Source: Mycobacterium bohemicum DSM 44277 (GTDB taxonomy: Bacteria; Actinomycetota; Actinomycetes; Mycobacteriales; Mycobacteriaceae). From it: 64,000 nucleotides of DNA. Each line of letters opens with the position of its first letter. Positions within the stretch are counted from its first letter, which is position 1. The stretch is taken from the NCBI RefSeq assembly GCF_001053185.1, contig NZ_CSTD01000006.1, forward strand, positions 62,001 to 126,000, given 5' to 3'. The notes under the pieces were generated by a model. The model ran no database searches and had not been told where the DNA came from. It saw only the letters and a list, made by a program, of their open reading frames with translations. A program made the position numbers and the translations under genes. This document shows, piece after piece, positions 1 to 8,540 of this stretch.

Positions 1-965
1 CCGAGGCTTTGGAAATAGTTGAGGCGGGTGAAGCGCAGGCAGAAAACCGCGCCGGCGATGGTCAGGCCCGACCCCAGGACGACATGGGCGGTCCCGCTGT
101 ACATGGTGTGGAAGGCCCGTTCCCGGTCCTCCCCGTCGTGCCGCGCCTCTTGATACCGGCCGAGAAAGAAGATCGCGTAGTCCGTGCCGGCGGCGATCAC
201 CAGTAGGGTGAGCAGATTTGTCGCATAGGTCGACAACCCGATCAGCCCAATGTTTCCCAGGAAGGCGACGATCCCCCTCGCCGCGGCCATTTCGATGAGG
301 ACCGTGACCAGCACGACGATTGCCGTGACGGAGCGGTACACCCACAACAACATCACCAGGATGACCAACACCGTGATCACGGTGACCTTGAAGGCACCTT
401 TGCTGCCAACCTCGAACTGATCGGCGACGAGTGGCGCCGCGCCCGTCACGTAGGCTTTGACCCCGGGCGGTGCCGGCGTGTGGGCCACCGTCTCGCGGAT
501 GGTGTCGACCGACTCGTTCGCCAGCGCATCGCCCTGGTTGCCGGCCAGGTACAGCTGGACGTAGGCGGCCTTGCCGTCCTTGCTCTGCGAGCCCGCTGCG
601 GTCAGCGGATCACCCCAGAAATCCTGGACGTGCTCCACATGCTTCGTGTCTTGCTCGAGCTTGCGGACCAGGGAGTCGTAGAACTTGTGGGCGTCGTCGC
701 CCAGCGGCTTGTCACCTTCGATGACGACCATGGCCGAGCTGTCGGAATCGAACTCGTGGAACACCTTGCCGATGTGCTTCATCGCCTTGAAGGACGGCGC
801 GGCAGGTGTATTGAGCGAGACGTTGTGCGCCTTGGCCACATCCTCCAGGTTCGGTACCGCGATGTTCGATATCGCCGCCAGACCGGCCCACAGCAGCAGG
901 ATCGGCACCGAGAACCGGCGAATAAAGCGCGCCACGGCGTTCTGCTGGGCTTGGTGGTTACTCAT
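1..965 (-). CDS. mmpL: MmpL family RND transporter (3' part runs off the window)
   Basis: N-terminal ~320 residues of an MmpL transporter, inner-membrane RND pumps that export lipids or siderophores in mycobacteria. The minus-strand frame begins MSNHQAQQNAVARFIRRFSV, with a first membrane segment (VPILLLWAGLAAISN), a long periplasmic loop, then a cluster of hydrophobic segments (ITVLVILVMLLWVYRS, ATNLLTLLVIAAGTDYAIF). The GTDYAIFFLGRYQE stretch is typical of the family. The start overlaps the stop of mmpS in an ATGA arrangement, so the two are translationally coupled. The rest of the gene lies to the left of base 1. The substrate cannot be inferred. Confidence 0.93.
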   Translation of the reverse strand, partial: MSNHQAQQNAVARFIRRFSVPILLLWAGLAAISNIAVPNLEDVAKAHNVSLNTPAAPSFKAMKHIGKVFHEFDSDSSAMVVIEGDKPLGDDAHKFYDSLVRKLEQDTKHVEHVQDFWGDPLTAAGSQSKDGKAAYVQLYLAGNQGDALANESVDTIRETVAHTPAPPGVKAYVTGAAPLVADQFEVGSKGAFKVTVITVLVILVMLLWVYRSVTAIVVLVTVLIEMAAARGIVAFLGNIGLIGLSTYATNLLTLLVIAAGTDYAIFFLGRYQEARHDGEDRERAFHTMYSGTAHVVLGSGLTIAGAVFCLRFTRLNYFQSL

Positions 966-1405
966 CCCGACTTCACCAGGCAGAAGGTATAGGCGTTCAC
1001 TTCGTTGACGATCCTTTCGTCTTTGACCTCACCGTCCACCAGGATGCGACAGCCCAGGGAATCGCTGTTGCCTTGCGCCACAAGGTTGCTGAAGGCTCCG
1101 GGCTGTGTCGTGACCATCGTCAACGACCACGGCAGGGACGCGTTCACGACCTGCTGTGGCTGCACGTTGATGTCGACGTAGTTGATGGTCGCGACCGCGC
1201 CCGGGTCACCGAAGACCTCGAGGGTGATGTGCTTGGGATTGAAAGGTTCCGTCTGGTCTGCCAGACCGCCGCCGGCCGCCGTGTTGTTGTGCGACCCGAA
1301 GATGCCGTGGAGTCGATAGACGCAGAACCCGGCGACGGCCACCACCGCGGCGACGACCAGCACGATCCACCACCGTCTGACCCCACTGGTGAACGAGATC
1401 CTCAC
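962..1405 (-). CDS. mmpS: MmpS family membrane accessory protein
   Basis: MmpS proteins are small single-pass partners of MmpL pumps with a periplasmic beta-rich domain. Here one membrane segment (WWIVLVVAAVVAVAGFCVY) is followed by RLHGIFGSH, then the family core with INYVDINVQPQQV, ALPWSLTMVTT and the C-terminal CRILVDGEVKDERIVNEV. I chose the GTG at 1405 (147 aa), which has GAAAGG eight bases upstream and gives the short cytoplasmic tail usual for MmpS. The frame stays open to a GTG at 1498, so a longer form is possible. The stop overlaps the mmpL start. A tetR gene lies just upstream on the same strand. Confidence 0.88.
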   Translation of the reverse strand: MRISFTSGVRRWWIVLVVAAVVAVAGFCVYRLHGIFGSHNNTAAGGGLADQTEPFNPKHITLEVFGDPGAVATINYVDINVQPQQVVNASLPWSLTMVTTQPGAFSNLVAQGNSDSLGCRILVDGEVKDERIVNEVNAYTFCLVKSG

Positions 1406-1473
1406 CGCTGGCCTTTCGGTAACCGGGACACCATCGCTGCCGGGGCTTGGGCGCTTCGATCGACAGTCTGACA

Positions 1474-1490
1474 GTACGGTACGGGACCGT
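1474..1490. promoter_or_regulatory. candidate TetR operator before mmpS
   Basis: An ACGGT-5 bp-ACCGT dyad (1476-1490) overlaps GTACGGTA (1474-1481). The same octamer, inverted, occurs at 2205-2212 upstream of the neighbouring tetR gene inside an imperfect TTACCG...CGGTTAA dyad. A repressor gene and its likely target sharing one octamer is what autoregulation predicts. This is inference from two short sites. Confidence 0.35.
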
Positions 1491-1569
1491 CTAGGCACAA
1501 GAGACGAAACCGTCTACATCGGACGGGAGTCGCCCACCGGGTGGACGCCACATGAATGGCCGAAAACCT

Positions 1570-2166
1570 CTACCGGGCCCGTCGGGTGAGGGACGGGATG
1601 AGCACGTCGTCGACCAGGGCCTGCACCGTCGTTTCCGTCGGCGGGCGCCCGGCGATGATGGACCTGAAGATGAGGTAGCCGGGAAGCACGTCCCAGAGTT
1701 CGTCGCTGACGACGGACTCGTCGATCTCCCCCCGCTCGACGGACTGGCGCAGGACGTGCTGGATCAAGGCTTTGCGTTGATCGAGGAACTTGTGCTGCAT
1801 CGCGTCGTTGAGCGCGGGATTGCGAGACACCTCGACAAGGACCGCGCGAATGGTGCTGGCGTGAAACCGGGATTGCTCACGCACCACCTGCCCCAACCGG
1901 AGCAGATCTCCCCGCAGTGTGCCGGTGTCCGGGGCAACCGCGACCTGACGGACACCTTCGATGAACGCGGCCAACACCAATTCGGCTTTGGACGGCCAAC
2001 GCCGGTACACCGTGGCCTTGCTCGCGCGAGCGGTGGCCGCCACCGCGTCAACCGTCAACCCCTCATACCCATGTTCCTGCAACAACCGCAACGTCACCGC
2101 GAGAAACTCGGTCTCGCGGGGCGACCACAGCGGCGCCCCTGCGGCTCGATCGGAAATCTGGGTCAC
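1570..2166 (-). CDS. TetR family transcriptional regulator
   Basis: 198-residue repressor with a classic N-terminal TetR helix-turn-helix: FLAVTLRLLQEHGYEGLTVD, then ATARASKATVYRRWPSKAEL at about residues 42-61. The C-terminal half is an all-helical ligand domain of the TetR_C_16-like type. It lies 165 bp upstream of mmpS on the same strand, so it probably controls the mmpS-mmpL pair and itself; a shared GTACGGTA octamer before both supports this. The start is a GTG at 2166 with only a weak ribosome site. The ligand is unknown. Confidence 0.9.
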   Translation of the reverse strand: MTQISDRAAGAPLWSPRETEFLAVTLRLLQEHGYEGLTVDAVAATARASKATVYRRWPSKAELVLAAFIEGVRQVAVAPDTGTLRGDLLRLGQVVREQSRFHASTIRAVLVEVSRNPALNDAMQHKFLDQRKALIQHVLRQSVERGEIDESVVSDELWDVLPGYLIFRSIIAGRPPTETTVQALVDDVLIPSLTRRAR

Positions 2167-2566
2167 CTTGCCTACCGTCAGCCGAGCGGAGGAGTACAGG
2201 CCATTACCGTACCGCCGCGGTTAAGGCGCCGAGTAAGGATCGCGGTCGCGCGGCGCGACGCCTCGCGCCCGATCGCGCGAAGATCCGGCTGGGCTGGACT
2301 TTTCCTCAGTGTGGCCACGGGGGGGTCGAACCTTCGCGCTGATCAGGCAAACACTGGCTTACCTGCGGTTTCGCTCCGTATCGGTCTCGTTCATTACCCG
2401 AGGTCTACTCCTCGGGTCTTGATCGCGTCGAGCGCCTGGCTCGACACGAAATATCGTCGCCGCCGCCGCGCCTTGTGACTCGACACGGTGAACTACGGAG
2501 ACCGATTTGATATCGACTACTGCACGCCACTTCTGTTCACAAATGTCACATATCTAGCATCACGCG
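2167..2566. other. intergenic region, tetR upstream side
   Basis: About 400 bp without a convincing gene. It holds the second GTACGGTA-containing half dyad (2204-2224) near the tetR start. The reading frames that cross it are arginine-rich antisense shadows. Nothing else was recognised. Confidence 0.5.
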
Positions 2567-3583
2567 ATGCGGGAATTGTCGGTAGGTGCGTGCCACCAGC
2601 AATCACGCGCCATTCTCCGGCGCGACGTATTGCGCTACGCCATCGCGATTTCAGCACTGCCGGGGTTGTTTGCGGCATCGGCAACTGTTGCCGGGCCTAC
2701 CGCGGACGCCGTTCCTACGACGGCTGCCACCAATGGAAAACTAATCGACTTTGCCATGCGCCAAATTCCGGCGGAGCACATTCGAGCCGCCGGCTACTCC
2801 GGGGTCATCAACTACGTGTCGCTGTCGCGGCCCGGCACGTCCATGGGCGCCAAGCCGATCACCCGGTCTTACGCCGAGCAGCTGACCGCTGCCGGGCTCA
2901 TGATCGTCAGCAACTACCAGTACGGCAAGCCGGGCGGGTCTGCACCATCGGACTTCAGGCGTGGGTTCGAAGGCGGCGTCGCCGATGCTCGCACCGCCTG
3001 GAAGCTGCATACCGCGGCGGGTGGCGGTCAAAGCGCCCCTATCTTCTTCAGCATCGACGAGGACATAAGCCGCGACACCTGGAACAGCCTGGCACTCAAG
3101 TGGTTTCGCGGAATCAATTCGGTGCTGGGAGTGCAGCGCACCGGCGTCTATGGCGGTTTCGATGTGTGCCAATGGGCCGCCGCCGACGGCGTCATCGGGA
3201 ATTCGCGCACGCCCGGCCACCGGTGGGCCTGGCAAACCAAGGCCTGGTCCCACGGTCAGATCGACCCAGCCGCGGTGCTCTACCAACGGGTGGTAAGTAC
3301 CGAATCGAATCCTGGCCCGGTAGTCGGGGGACTCCAAGTCGACGTCAACGACGTATCGGGGACGAACACCTGTGCCTCGGTGACCGAGTTGGCGTGGCGC
3401 AACCCCTCGGCAGGTTCGGCGTCTGGCTGGTCTTCGGTCTCCCAGTCCACGGTCTCTTCATCAACAACGTCGCCGGTTTCCACGTCGCACAGTGCGGTGT
3501 CCTCAGAGAGCAACACAGCCCAGTGGGCGGGGTTGGTGACAGCGTTGTCGTCGGCTTCGTCCCCCTCGCCGGTCACCAGGTGA
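2567..3583 (+). CDS. Rv2525c-like DUF1906 Tat-exported protein with foreign C-terminus
   Basis: Homologue of the mycobacterial Tat-secreted DUF1906 (glycoside-hydrolase-like TIM barrel) proteins such as Rv2525c. The N-terminus has a twin-arginine signal (RRDVLRYAIAISALPGLFAA, about residues 18-37). The body matches the family: GKLIDFAMRQIPAEHIRAAG, VSNYQYGKPGG, APIFFSIDEDI, RTGVYGGF, then GGLQVDVNDV at about residues 254-263. Native relatives end about ten residues later near FGQW. Here the frame instead runs ~75 residues into DNA that is antisense to parB (serine-rich, low complexity). The true 3' end is therefore lost at a junction near 3350-3360. Whether the chimera folds is unknown. Confidence 0.75.
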   Translation: MRELSVGACHQQSRAILRRDVLRYAIAISALPGLFAASATVAGPTADAVPTTAATNGKLIDFAMRQIPAEHIRAAGYSGVINYVSLSRPGTSMGAKPITRSYAEQLTAAGLMIVSNYQYGKPGGSAPSDFRRGFEGGVADARTAWKLHTAAGGGQSAPIFFSIDEDISRDTWNSLALKWFRGINSVLGVQRTGVYGGFDVCQWAAADGVIGNSRTPGHRWAWQTKAWSHGQIDPAAVLYQRVVSTESNPGPVVGGLQVDVNDVSGTNTCASVTELAWRNPSAGSASGWSSVSQSTVSSSTTSPVSTSHSAVSSESNTAQWAGLVTALSSASSPSPVTR

Positions 3584-4344
3584 TGCAGCGGTATGCAGGC
3601 CGCGTCCCACGACTCGGGCCGGTGCTCAAGGACGGTGAACCCCTTGTCGGTGTAGACCTGGGCTGCCTGGGCTCGGGCCTGGGCGGTGGCGCGTTCTTGA
3701 CGGAGCTGGGCGACCGTGTGCTCGAACCAGCCCCTTCCAGCCGAGCTCATCAGCCGCTCAAGAGCGCCGGGCATGTCCTCGAACTCGGTGATCGCGGCTG
3801 CTTCGACCAGGCTGAGCTGGCCGCTGGCCAGGGCGTCCATGGCGGTCGTTGACTGCGCGGCGGTGTGCGCGGCCTTTACGGCGTCCTTGGCGACGGACAA
3901 CCGCTTGGCCACCTTGGTCACCGACATCCCTGCGTCGATCATCTGCTGGATGCCGCGCGCCCGCTGGGCGTCGGTGAGGTCCCGCTTTTGATCGTTGGTG
4001 ACGATCTGGTGCACGATGCGGTCGATGGTTTCCTGGCTGGCATCGGCAGCGGTGGACGGCAGCACATAGACCGGAACGCTGGACAGGCCGACTTCGCGGG
4101 CGGCAAGGGTGCGCCGCTGCCCATTGCGGACGCGGATGACCTCGGGCCGCTCGGGGTCGCGGACACCCGTGATCGGCACCAGGACTCCGTTTTCGGCGAT
4201 GTTGGCGATGAACGCCTTGCTCAGGGCTGCGTCGTCGCGGACGTTGTCACCGATGTCGAGCAGCGTCGGGTCGAGGTGTTCCAGCGTCCCGATCGGTTGG
4301 TCAGCGCTGCTGGCCGTGCTTTCGGTGGTGGTTGTGTCGGTCAT
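3280..4344 (-). CDS. parB: ParB/Spo0J-type nuclease-domain protein, 3' end replaced
   Basis: 354-residue ParB-like protein of the kind found on mycobacterial plasmids and integrated elements. The ParB N-terminal fold is visible (PIGTLEHLDPTLLDIGDNVR, then VRNGQRRTLAAREVG) followed by a helix-turn-helix region (DAQRARGIQQMIDAGMSVTK, AKRLSVAKDAVKAA). I chose ATG 4344, preceded by AGAAAGG eight bases upstream; the frame extends further upstream but is low-complexity. After SVTEAQVFVPD (near 3360) the sequence becomes antisense to the DUF1906 gene, so about the last 25 residues are not native. No parA is present. It may be a relic of a plasmid maintenance module. Confidence 0.8.
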   Translation of the reverse strand: MTDTTTTESTASSADQPIGTLEHLDPTLLDIGDNVRDDAALSKAFIANIAENGVLVPITGVRDPERPEVIRVRNGQRRTLAAREVGLSSVPVYVLPSTAADASQETIDRIVHQIVTNDQKRDLTDAQRARGIQQMIDAGMSVTKVAKRLSVAKDAVKAAHTAAQSTTAMDALASGQLSLVEAAAITEFEDMPGALERLMSSAGRGWFEHTVAQLRQERATAQARAQAAQVYTDKGFTVLEHRPESWDAACIPLHHLVTGEGDEADDNAVTNPAHWAVLLSEDTALCDVETGDVVDEETVDWETEDQPDAEPAEGLRHANSVTEAQVFVPDTSLTSTWSPPTTGPGFDSVLTTRW

Positions 4345-4671
4345 GGTTGAACCTTTCTGTGTGAGGCAGGCGTCCGCGTGGCCGCCTGTGTTCTTTTGCC
4401 TTCTGGCAATTGAGATTTGGGCCGGCATAGGGACGCGGAGTGCAAGGTCCGGGCGCGCAGTTGCCCGCCGCGAGCGAAGCGAGCGTAGGCGGGGGACTGT
4501 GCGAGCCTTGTGCCCGGAGCGAAGCGGAGGCCGTGGCCTTAGCGCGAAGCGGACCGCCGGCAATAATCGAAAGCCAGAAAGGCAAACAAACATGGGCTTG
4601 GGCCCCAAGGCCCAAGCTATTCAGTAGCGCCGCAGGCGCTTCAACTTCAACTCCCCGCTACGATCGCGGAG
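4345..4671. other. parB upstream region with two hairpins
   Basis: No gene is evident. Two strong stem-loops stand out: CCCGCC (4464-4469) pairing with GGCGGG (4488-4493) around a GCGAGCGAAGCGAGCG-rich loop, and an 8-bp stem GCTTGGGC (4596-4603) with GCCCAAGC (4610-4617) around a six-base loop. They could be a terminator, a parS-like or origin-associated structure. The sequence alone does not decide. Confidence 0.4.
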
Positions 4672-4929
4672 ATGGGGCTTCGGCAGACCCGGCGCGGGTG
4701 GGAGGAACCCCGTCCGTCGCACTGCCCCGAATGTGGTGCGGAGCTCGGCGCGCACCAGGTGCTTGTCGGAATAGCGCATTGCCGTTGCGGACGGATGCAC
4801 CGTTCTCACTGTTGCCGGGAAACGTGCATACGCGATATACGCCCCACCGCTGGAACCCAACTGCGGGCTGACGCAGCTCGATCGACGATACGGAGGAGAC
4901 CGAAATTGCCTCTGCCGCAGTATGATTAG
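4672..4929 (+). CDS. possible small zinc-ribbon protein, perhaps frameshifted
   Basis: 85-residue frame starting MGLRQTRRGWEEPRPSHCPE. It contains paired cysteines/histidines (HCPECG, HCRCGRMHRSHCC) spaced like a zinc ribbon, resembling small plasmid-borne mycobacterial proteins that I recall only loosely. After CCRET the next frame reads ...YAPPLEPNCGL, which looks more like such proteins' usual tail, suggesting a one-base frameshift near 4825. No strong ribosome site is seen. Treat as tentative. Confidence 0.3.
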   Translation: MGLRQTRRGWEEPRPSHCPECGAELGAHQVLVGIAHCRCGRMHRSHCCRETCIRDIRPTAGTQLRADAARSTIRRRPKLPLPQYD

Positions 4930-5112
4930 GGGATTTGCATGGAACCGCTGAACCGCTTGTGCTTGGGGCCGGCCTTGTTGCACCGGTCGCGCCGCAATCT
5001 TCGACGGTAGTCCTTTTGTTACGCCGTTTCGAGCGCACGTATGTTGCATCTGATGCAACCGGATGGAGGAGCTCAACGCTCCGAAAAAACACCCTTGGCC
5101 ATTGAGGCCGGC

Positions 5113-6474
5113 TCAAATGCGACCACGCAGAGCTATGTCCTCCGCCCGCCAGACACCTTCGCTATGCGTTGCGCCGTGGTCGAGCCGCCACCTGTCGAGG
5201 AGGACCTCCGTGACGTTCGGCTGCCTGGGCACACGCTGACCTGTGCCAGCGATCGCCAGGACAGGATCGAACCGCAACCGAACATCGACCATCCGGGCGG
5301 TTGTCTGGAGCGCTGCCTTCACGAGGCCCGTAACAGGGGTGCTTAGCAAGACGAGTTCGTGGACTGGAGTCCCCGTCGCCGTTGCACGGGCAGCTACTTC
5401 ACCCCCATAACTGTGACCAAAGACTGTCTGGAGGCCATGGGGCGCAAGGTCATACGCCCAGTCTCTGAAATCACGGGCGGCGAGGGATCTCTGTTGAGCG
5501 CTGTACGCACCACTCCAACTGAATTTCGCTCCCCTAGCATAAAGATTTGGGCGGTGATTTCCGAGGATGAACTGATGGAAGTCACCGCCTGGACGCCACC
5601 AGTCGCCCTTCCAGCCCCAGGTCCCATGGATCATGGTGGACACAACTGGTGCGCCAGGTGACGTCGTGGGCGGCTTTGGTGGCTCAGGAAGAGCTCCGTC
5701 GCCGGCTTCGAAAGGCTCGACAGCAGCGAACGCCAGCGACCGAGTAATCGGGTCGGGCGATTGAATCGCTGCATCCAGCCGACTCCGGGCCAGAACGCCG
5801 ATGACGAAGGAATCAAGATACCTGTCACCACGGAGCCGAAACATCAACCGCAGGTAGATGTCCCGCCAGCGGCTCGAGTCCCACGGAATTGTCTCTGGAG
5901 GTGATTCATCGTCGATCAACGATGGGCTCTGCTCTCGCCGCCAAAACCATGGATCCCACGGGGTGTCGGGCAGAACCTCGTCGAAATCGAATGCGAGCCG
6001 GTCGAATATCCGCCATCGTGGCGGCCCTGCTGGAGGCCATTGCCTGGTCCGCAGACCCAGCCCGCGCCAGAGCGCCCCGGCCGCGGCAGTCGATTCACGT
6101 TCGAGCGAACTTCCGAGCATCGCGACCAGGAAACCGACCGCAAGCCGCGGGTTCGCGGTCTCATTGAGTGCGAGCCAGCGGCGGACTCGCGTGTCGTCGA
6201 GATTTTCGTCTGGCGAGATTGAGAAGTCGCTTTGGCCATCAAATGGATCGACTTCACGCCACATACGGCCGCCTTGCTCGATGATCGAGTCCGAAAACCC
6301 CATCGACCGCTGCTCGGCTCTCAACTCGCTCATCGCTCCCGTGGCCTCTTGCAGCAGACTCGACAGCGCCCCAGCACGGCACACGTTGGTACCTTCAGAC
6401 ACCTCTAAGGACCGCACGCTATCGACCGCGGCGGACGGCTCGAACACATCGTCCGCGTTGCCTGGAGCTGTCAA
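5113..6474 (-). CDS. alpha/beta hydrolase (lipase-like), divergent from SIR2 gene
   Basis: 453-residue protein. The last third carries an alpha/beta-hydrolase core: MIHGTWGWKGDWW (oxyanion-type HG), then the nucleophile elbow GHSYGGE at about residue 373 (serine nucleophile), and VHELVLLSTPVTG. A late Asp/His pair for the triad is plausible (LDRWRLDHGATHSEG). The first ~270 residues are unrecognised and charged. The start is an unusual TTG at 6474; a TGA lies directly before it and GGGGAGG six bases upstream fixes it. It is transcribed away from the SIR2-domain gene across a 218-bp gap holding a dyad. In that setting it may be an effector or partner of a phage-defence system; this is inference. 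Confidence 0.7.
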   Translation of the reverse strand: MTAPGNADDVFEPSAAVDSVRSLEVSEGTNVCRAGALSSLLQEATGAMSELRAEQRSMGFSDSIIEQGGRMWREVDPFDGQSDFSISPDENLDDTRVRRWLALNETANPRLAVGFLVAMLGSSLERESTAAAGALWRGLGLRTRQWPPAGPPRWRIFDRLAFDFDEVLPDTPWDPWFWRREQSPSLIDDESPPETIPWDSSRWRDIYLRLMFRLRGDRYLDSFVIGVLARSRLDAAIQSPDPITRSLAFAAVEPFEAGDGALPEPPKPPTTSPGAPVVSTMIHGTWGWKGDWWRPGGDFHQFILGNHRPNLYARGAKFSWSGAYSAQQRSLAARDFRDWAYDLAPHGLQTVFGHSYGGEVAARATATGTPVHELVLLSTPVTGLVKAALQTTARMVDVRLRFDPVLAIAGTGQRVPRQPNVTEVLLDRWRLDHGATHSEGVWRAEDIALRGRI

Positions 6475-6545
6475 TCACGCCTCCCCACGTGCCGTGGATG
6501 ACCGGGCCCGGACCTTCATCGTCGAACGCGACGGATCAGGCACTA

Positions 6546-6561
6546 TGATCTTGTCAGATCA
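6546..6561. promoter_or_regulatory. dyad between the divergent hydrolase and SIR2 genes
   Basis: Perfect inverted repeat TGATCT-4 bp-AGATCA, flanked by CACT and GTG that extend it with a one-base bulge. It overlaps a TATGAT sequence at 6545-6550 that could be a -10 box for the SIR2 gene. It is a plausible operator for both divergent transcripts. No adjacent regulator gene is seen. Confidence 0.4.
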
Positions 6562-6692
6562 GTGGCAGCACGCCTGACATTTCGGGCACCAGCACACAGA
6601 GGAATCGCGTGCCCGCGCACAAGCTGCACATCGCCCCGCCTGCCGCGGCTAACATCGTGCCCGCTGGCGCAAGACAGGTCCAGGAGATTGAC

Positions 6693-8468
6693 GTGGCAGT
6701 TTCACCGACCAACGCGCTCTCGGCACGCGTAATGCTGGCGTCGGCCATTCACGCTCAGCCGGGGGTGTATGCCGTACTACTTGGATCCGGGGCGTCACGG
6801 GCGGCGGGCATTCCCACCGGGTGGGAGATAGTCCAACATCTCGTTCAAAAGGCCGCGGCGGCAGAACACCCGGACGATCCGGATTCCCAAGCGCAAGCGG
6901 CCGCCGATCCTGAAGCCTGGTGGGCTGCTCACGGCGAAGGCCCGCTTGGTTATTCGTCATTACTCGCCGCGATCGCGCCGTCGTCTGCGGCGCGTCAGGG
7001 GTTGTTGAAGGATTACTTCGTCGCCTCCGATGACGATCGGGAGGCCGGACAAAAGCTCCCGACAGCGGCGCACCGAGCTATCGCGGAGCTCGTCAAGAGC
7101 GGTTTTGTCAAAGTTGTCGTCACCACAAACTTCGACACCCTCATTGAACAAGCGCTTGACGCCGCCGGCGTCGCGTATCAGCGAATCACCCGATCCGAAC
7201 AAATATCTGCGACAACACCCCTCGCACACGCCGACGCGACGGTCATCAAAGTCCACGGCGACTGGACGGACCTCGAGTTCCGCAACACCATCGACGAACT
7301 CGATCAATATCCACAGCCCTGGATCGACCTATTGACGCAGGTATGTAACGAATACGGCCTGCTCATCAGCGGATGGTCGGCCGAGTGGGACAAGGCACTG
7401 GTCCGGGTGTTGGAATCAACAACCCGCAGATACCCCCTCTATTGGGACAGCCGGTCGTCGAAGAAAACAGCGGCACGCGACCTGCTCGCTCGGCATGGCG
7501 GCCACGTAATCGATGCCGACTCCGCCGACGAGCTGTTCACCTCGCTGACCGCCAGCCTCGACGCGCTGCAGCGTCTGGCAGAACCACCCTTGACAACCGC
7601 GGTCGCAATTGCCCGCCTCAAGCGCACGCTGCCCGATCCGATACGACGCATCGAACTGCATGACCTGATTCGCGCAAAAACCGATGGCGTAATCGCAGCA
7701 GTATCAACGGTCCCGGCTTCCGCACCGACCTACCAAGACATCGACAACGTACTCGACCAGCTCCTCGAGGCAACCAAACCCTTACTGGCGCTGCTGATTC
7801 ACGGCGTCCGACACGACATTCACCGAGACCACACCAAACTCTGGGTGGACGTGCTCCAGCGGCTGCTGGACGGGCGAGGATTCGTGAGCCAGGTCGTACT
7901 AGACGCCCTGCTGCATTACCCCGCCTTGCTTGCGCTGCGCACCATGAGCATCGTGGCGATCGACGAAGGGCGCGACGACCTCCTCGTCGAAGTGCTCACC
8001 CGCCCGCGCTGGACAGATCCCTACGGGCGGCGGGGGCCTGCGAACGCTGCTGAAGTGCTGCATATCAACCGGGCGCTCGACGGCGACATGATCAACAAAC
8101 TTCCGCGGTGGGAAGGGACGGGCTGGTTGTACCCGCAGAGCCACTTCCTTAAGGCAGTCCTGCAAGAGGTCGTGACTGAAAATGGTGTGGAGTCAACGCG
8201 GTACGAGCAGTTATGCGACGACGTCGAATATCGCACCGGACTTGTCCAACTCCTGACCGCGACGGGCACGCCCCGACCGAACATGGGGGAAGTTGCCAAC
8301 GAGCGTAACTGGGACGCCACAGAGCGGCCCGTCGCGGAGAATTGCTTCCGCGACCACCTCACCAGAGGCGGTGAAGACGCGTGGACTCCGCTGCTCAGCG
8401 GCGATTCGCTCGATGACGTGCTCGAACGCTACCGTGACATTCTCAAGACTTATATCCGGTACCGATGA
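6693..8468 (+). CDS. SIR2-like domain protein, probable antiphage NADase/effector
   Basis: 591 residues from GTG 6693, chosen for GGAG seven bases upstream; the frame is open from 6609. The N-terminal SIR2 fold has the NAD-binding loop GSGASRAAGIPTG, VVTTNFDTLIEQAL, the catalytic-type KVHGDW and LLISGWSAEW, which together define the SIR2_2 family. Family members in prokaryotes often act as NAD-depleting defence effectors (for example ThsA and DSR proteins). The C-terminal ~330 residues are unrecognised helical sequence and may be the sensor part. Neighbours are the divergent alpha/beta hydrolase and a DUF4238 gene downstream. The defence role is inferred from family and context. Confidence 0.8.
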   Translation: MAVSPTNALSARVMLASAIHAQPGVYAVLLGSGASRAAGIPTGWEIVQHLVQKAAAAEHPDDPDSQAQAAADPEAWWAAHGEGPLGYSSLLAAIAPSSAARQGLLKDYFVASDDDREAGQKLPTAAHRAIAELVKSGFVKVVVTTNFDTLIEQALDAAGVAYQRITRSEQISATTPLAHADATVIKVHGDWTDLEFRNTIDELDQYPQPWIDLLTQVCNEYGLLISGWSAEWDKALVRVLESTTRRYPLYWDSRSSKKTAARDLLARHGGHVIDADSADELFTSLTASLDALQRLAEPPLTTAVAIARLKRTLPDPIRRIELHDLIRAKTDGVIAAVSTVPASAPTYQDIDNVLDQLLEATKPLLALLIHGVRHDIHRDHTKLWVDVLQRLLDGRGFVSQVVLDALLHYPALLALRTMSIVAIDEGRDDLLVEVLTRPRWTDPYGRRGPANAAEVLHINRALDGDMINKLPRWEGTGWLYPQSHFLKAVLQEVVTENGVESTRYEQLCDDVEYRTGLVQLLTATGTPRPNMGEVANERNWDATERPVAENCFRDHLTRGGEDAWTPLLSGDSLDDVLERYRDILKTYIRYR

Positions 8469-8540
8469 CCGTCAGTGCCCGGGTGTAGAAGCTTCCTCGG
8501 CGGCTGGCCCGCAGCGCTGCGAGGGTAGATAATCGAAACT

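Noticed and set aside
1552..2478. Long plus-strand frame of 308 residues over tetR
   Set aside because: Antisense shadow of tetR in GC-rich DNA; arginine/proline-rich and without any family likeness.
2488..3852. 454-residue frame overlapping the DUF1906 gene
   Set aside because: Wrong phase relative to the Tat signal and family motifs; explained by the DUF1906 gene and antisense parB.
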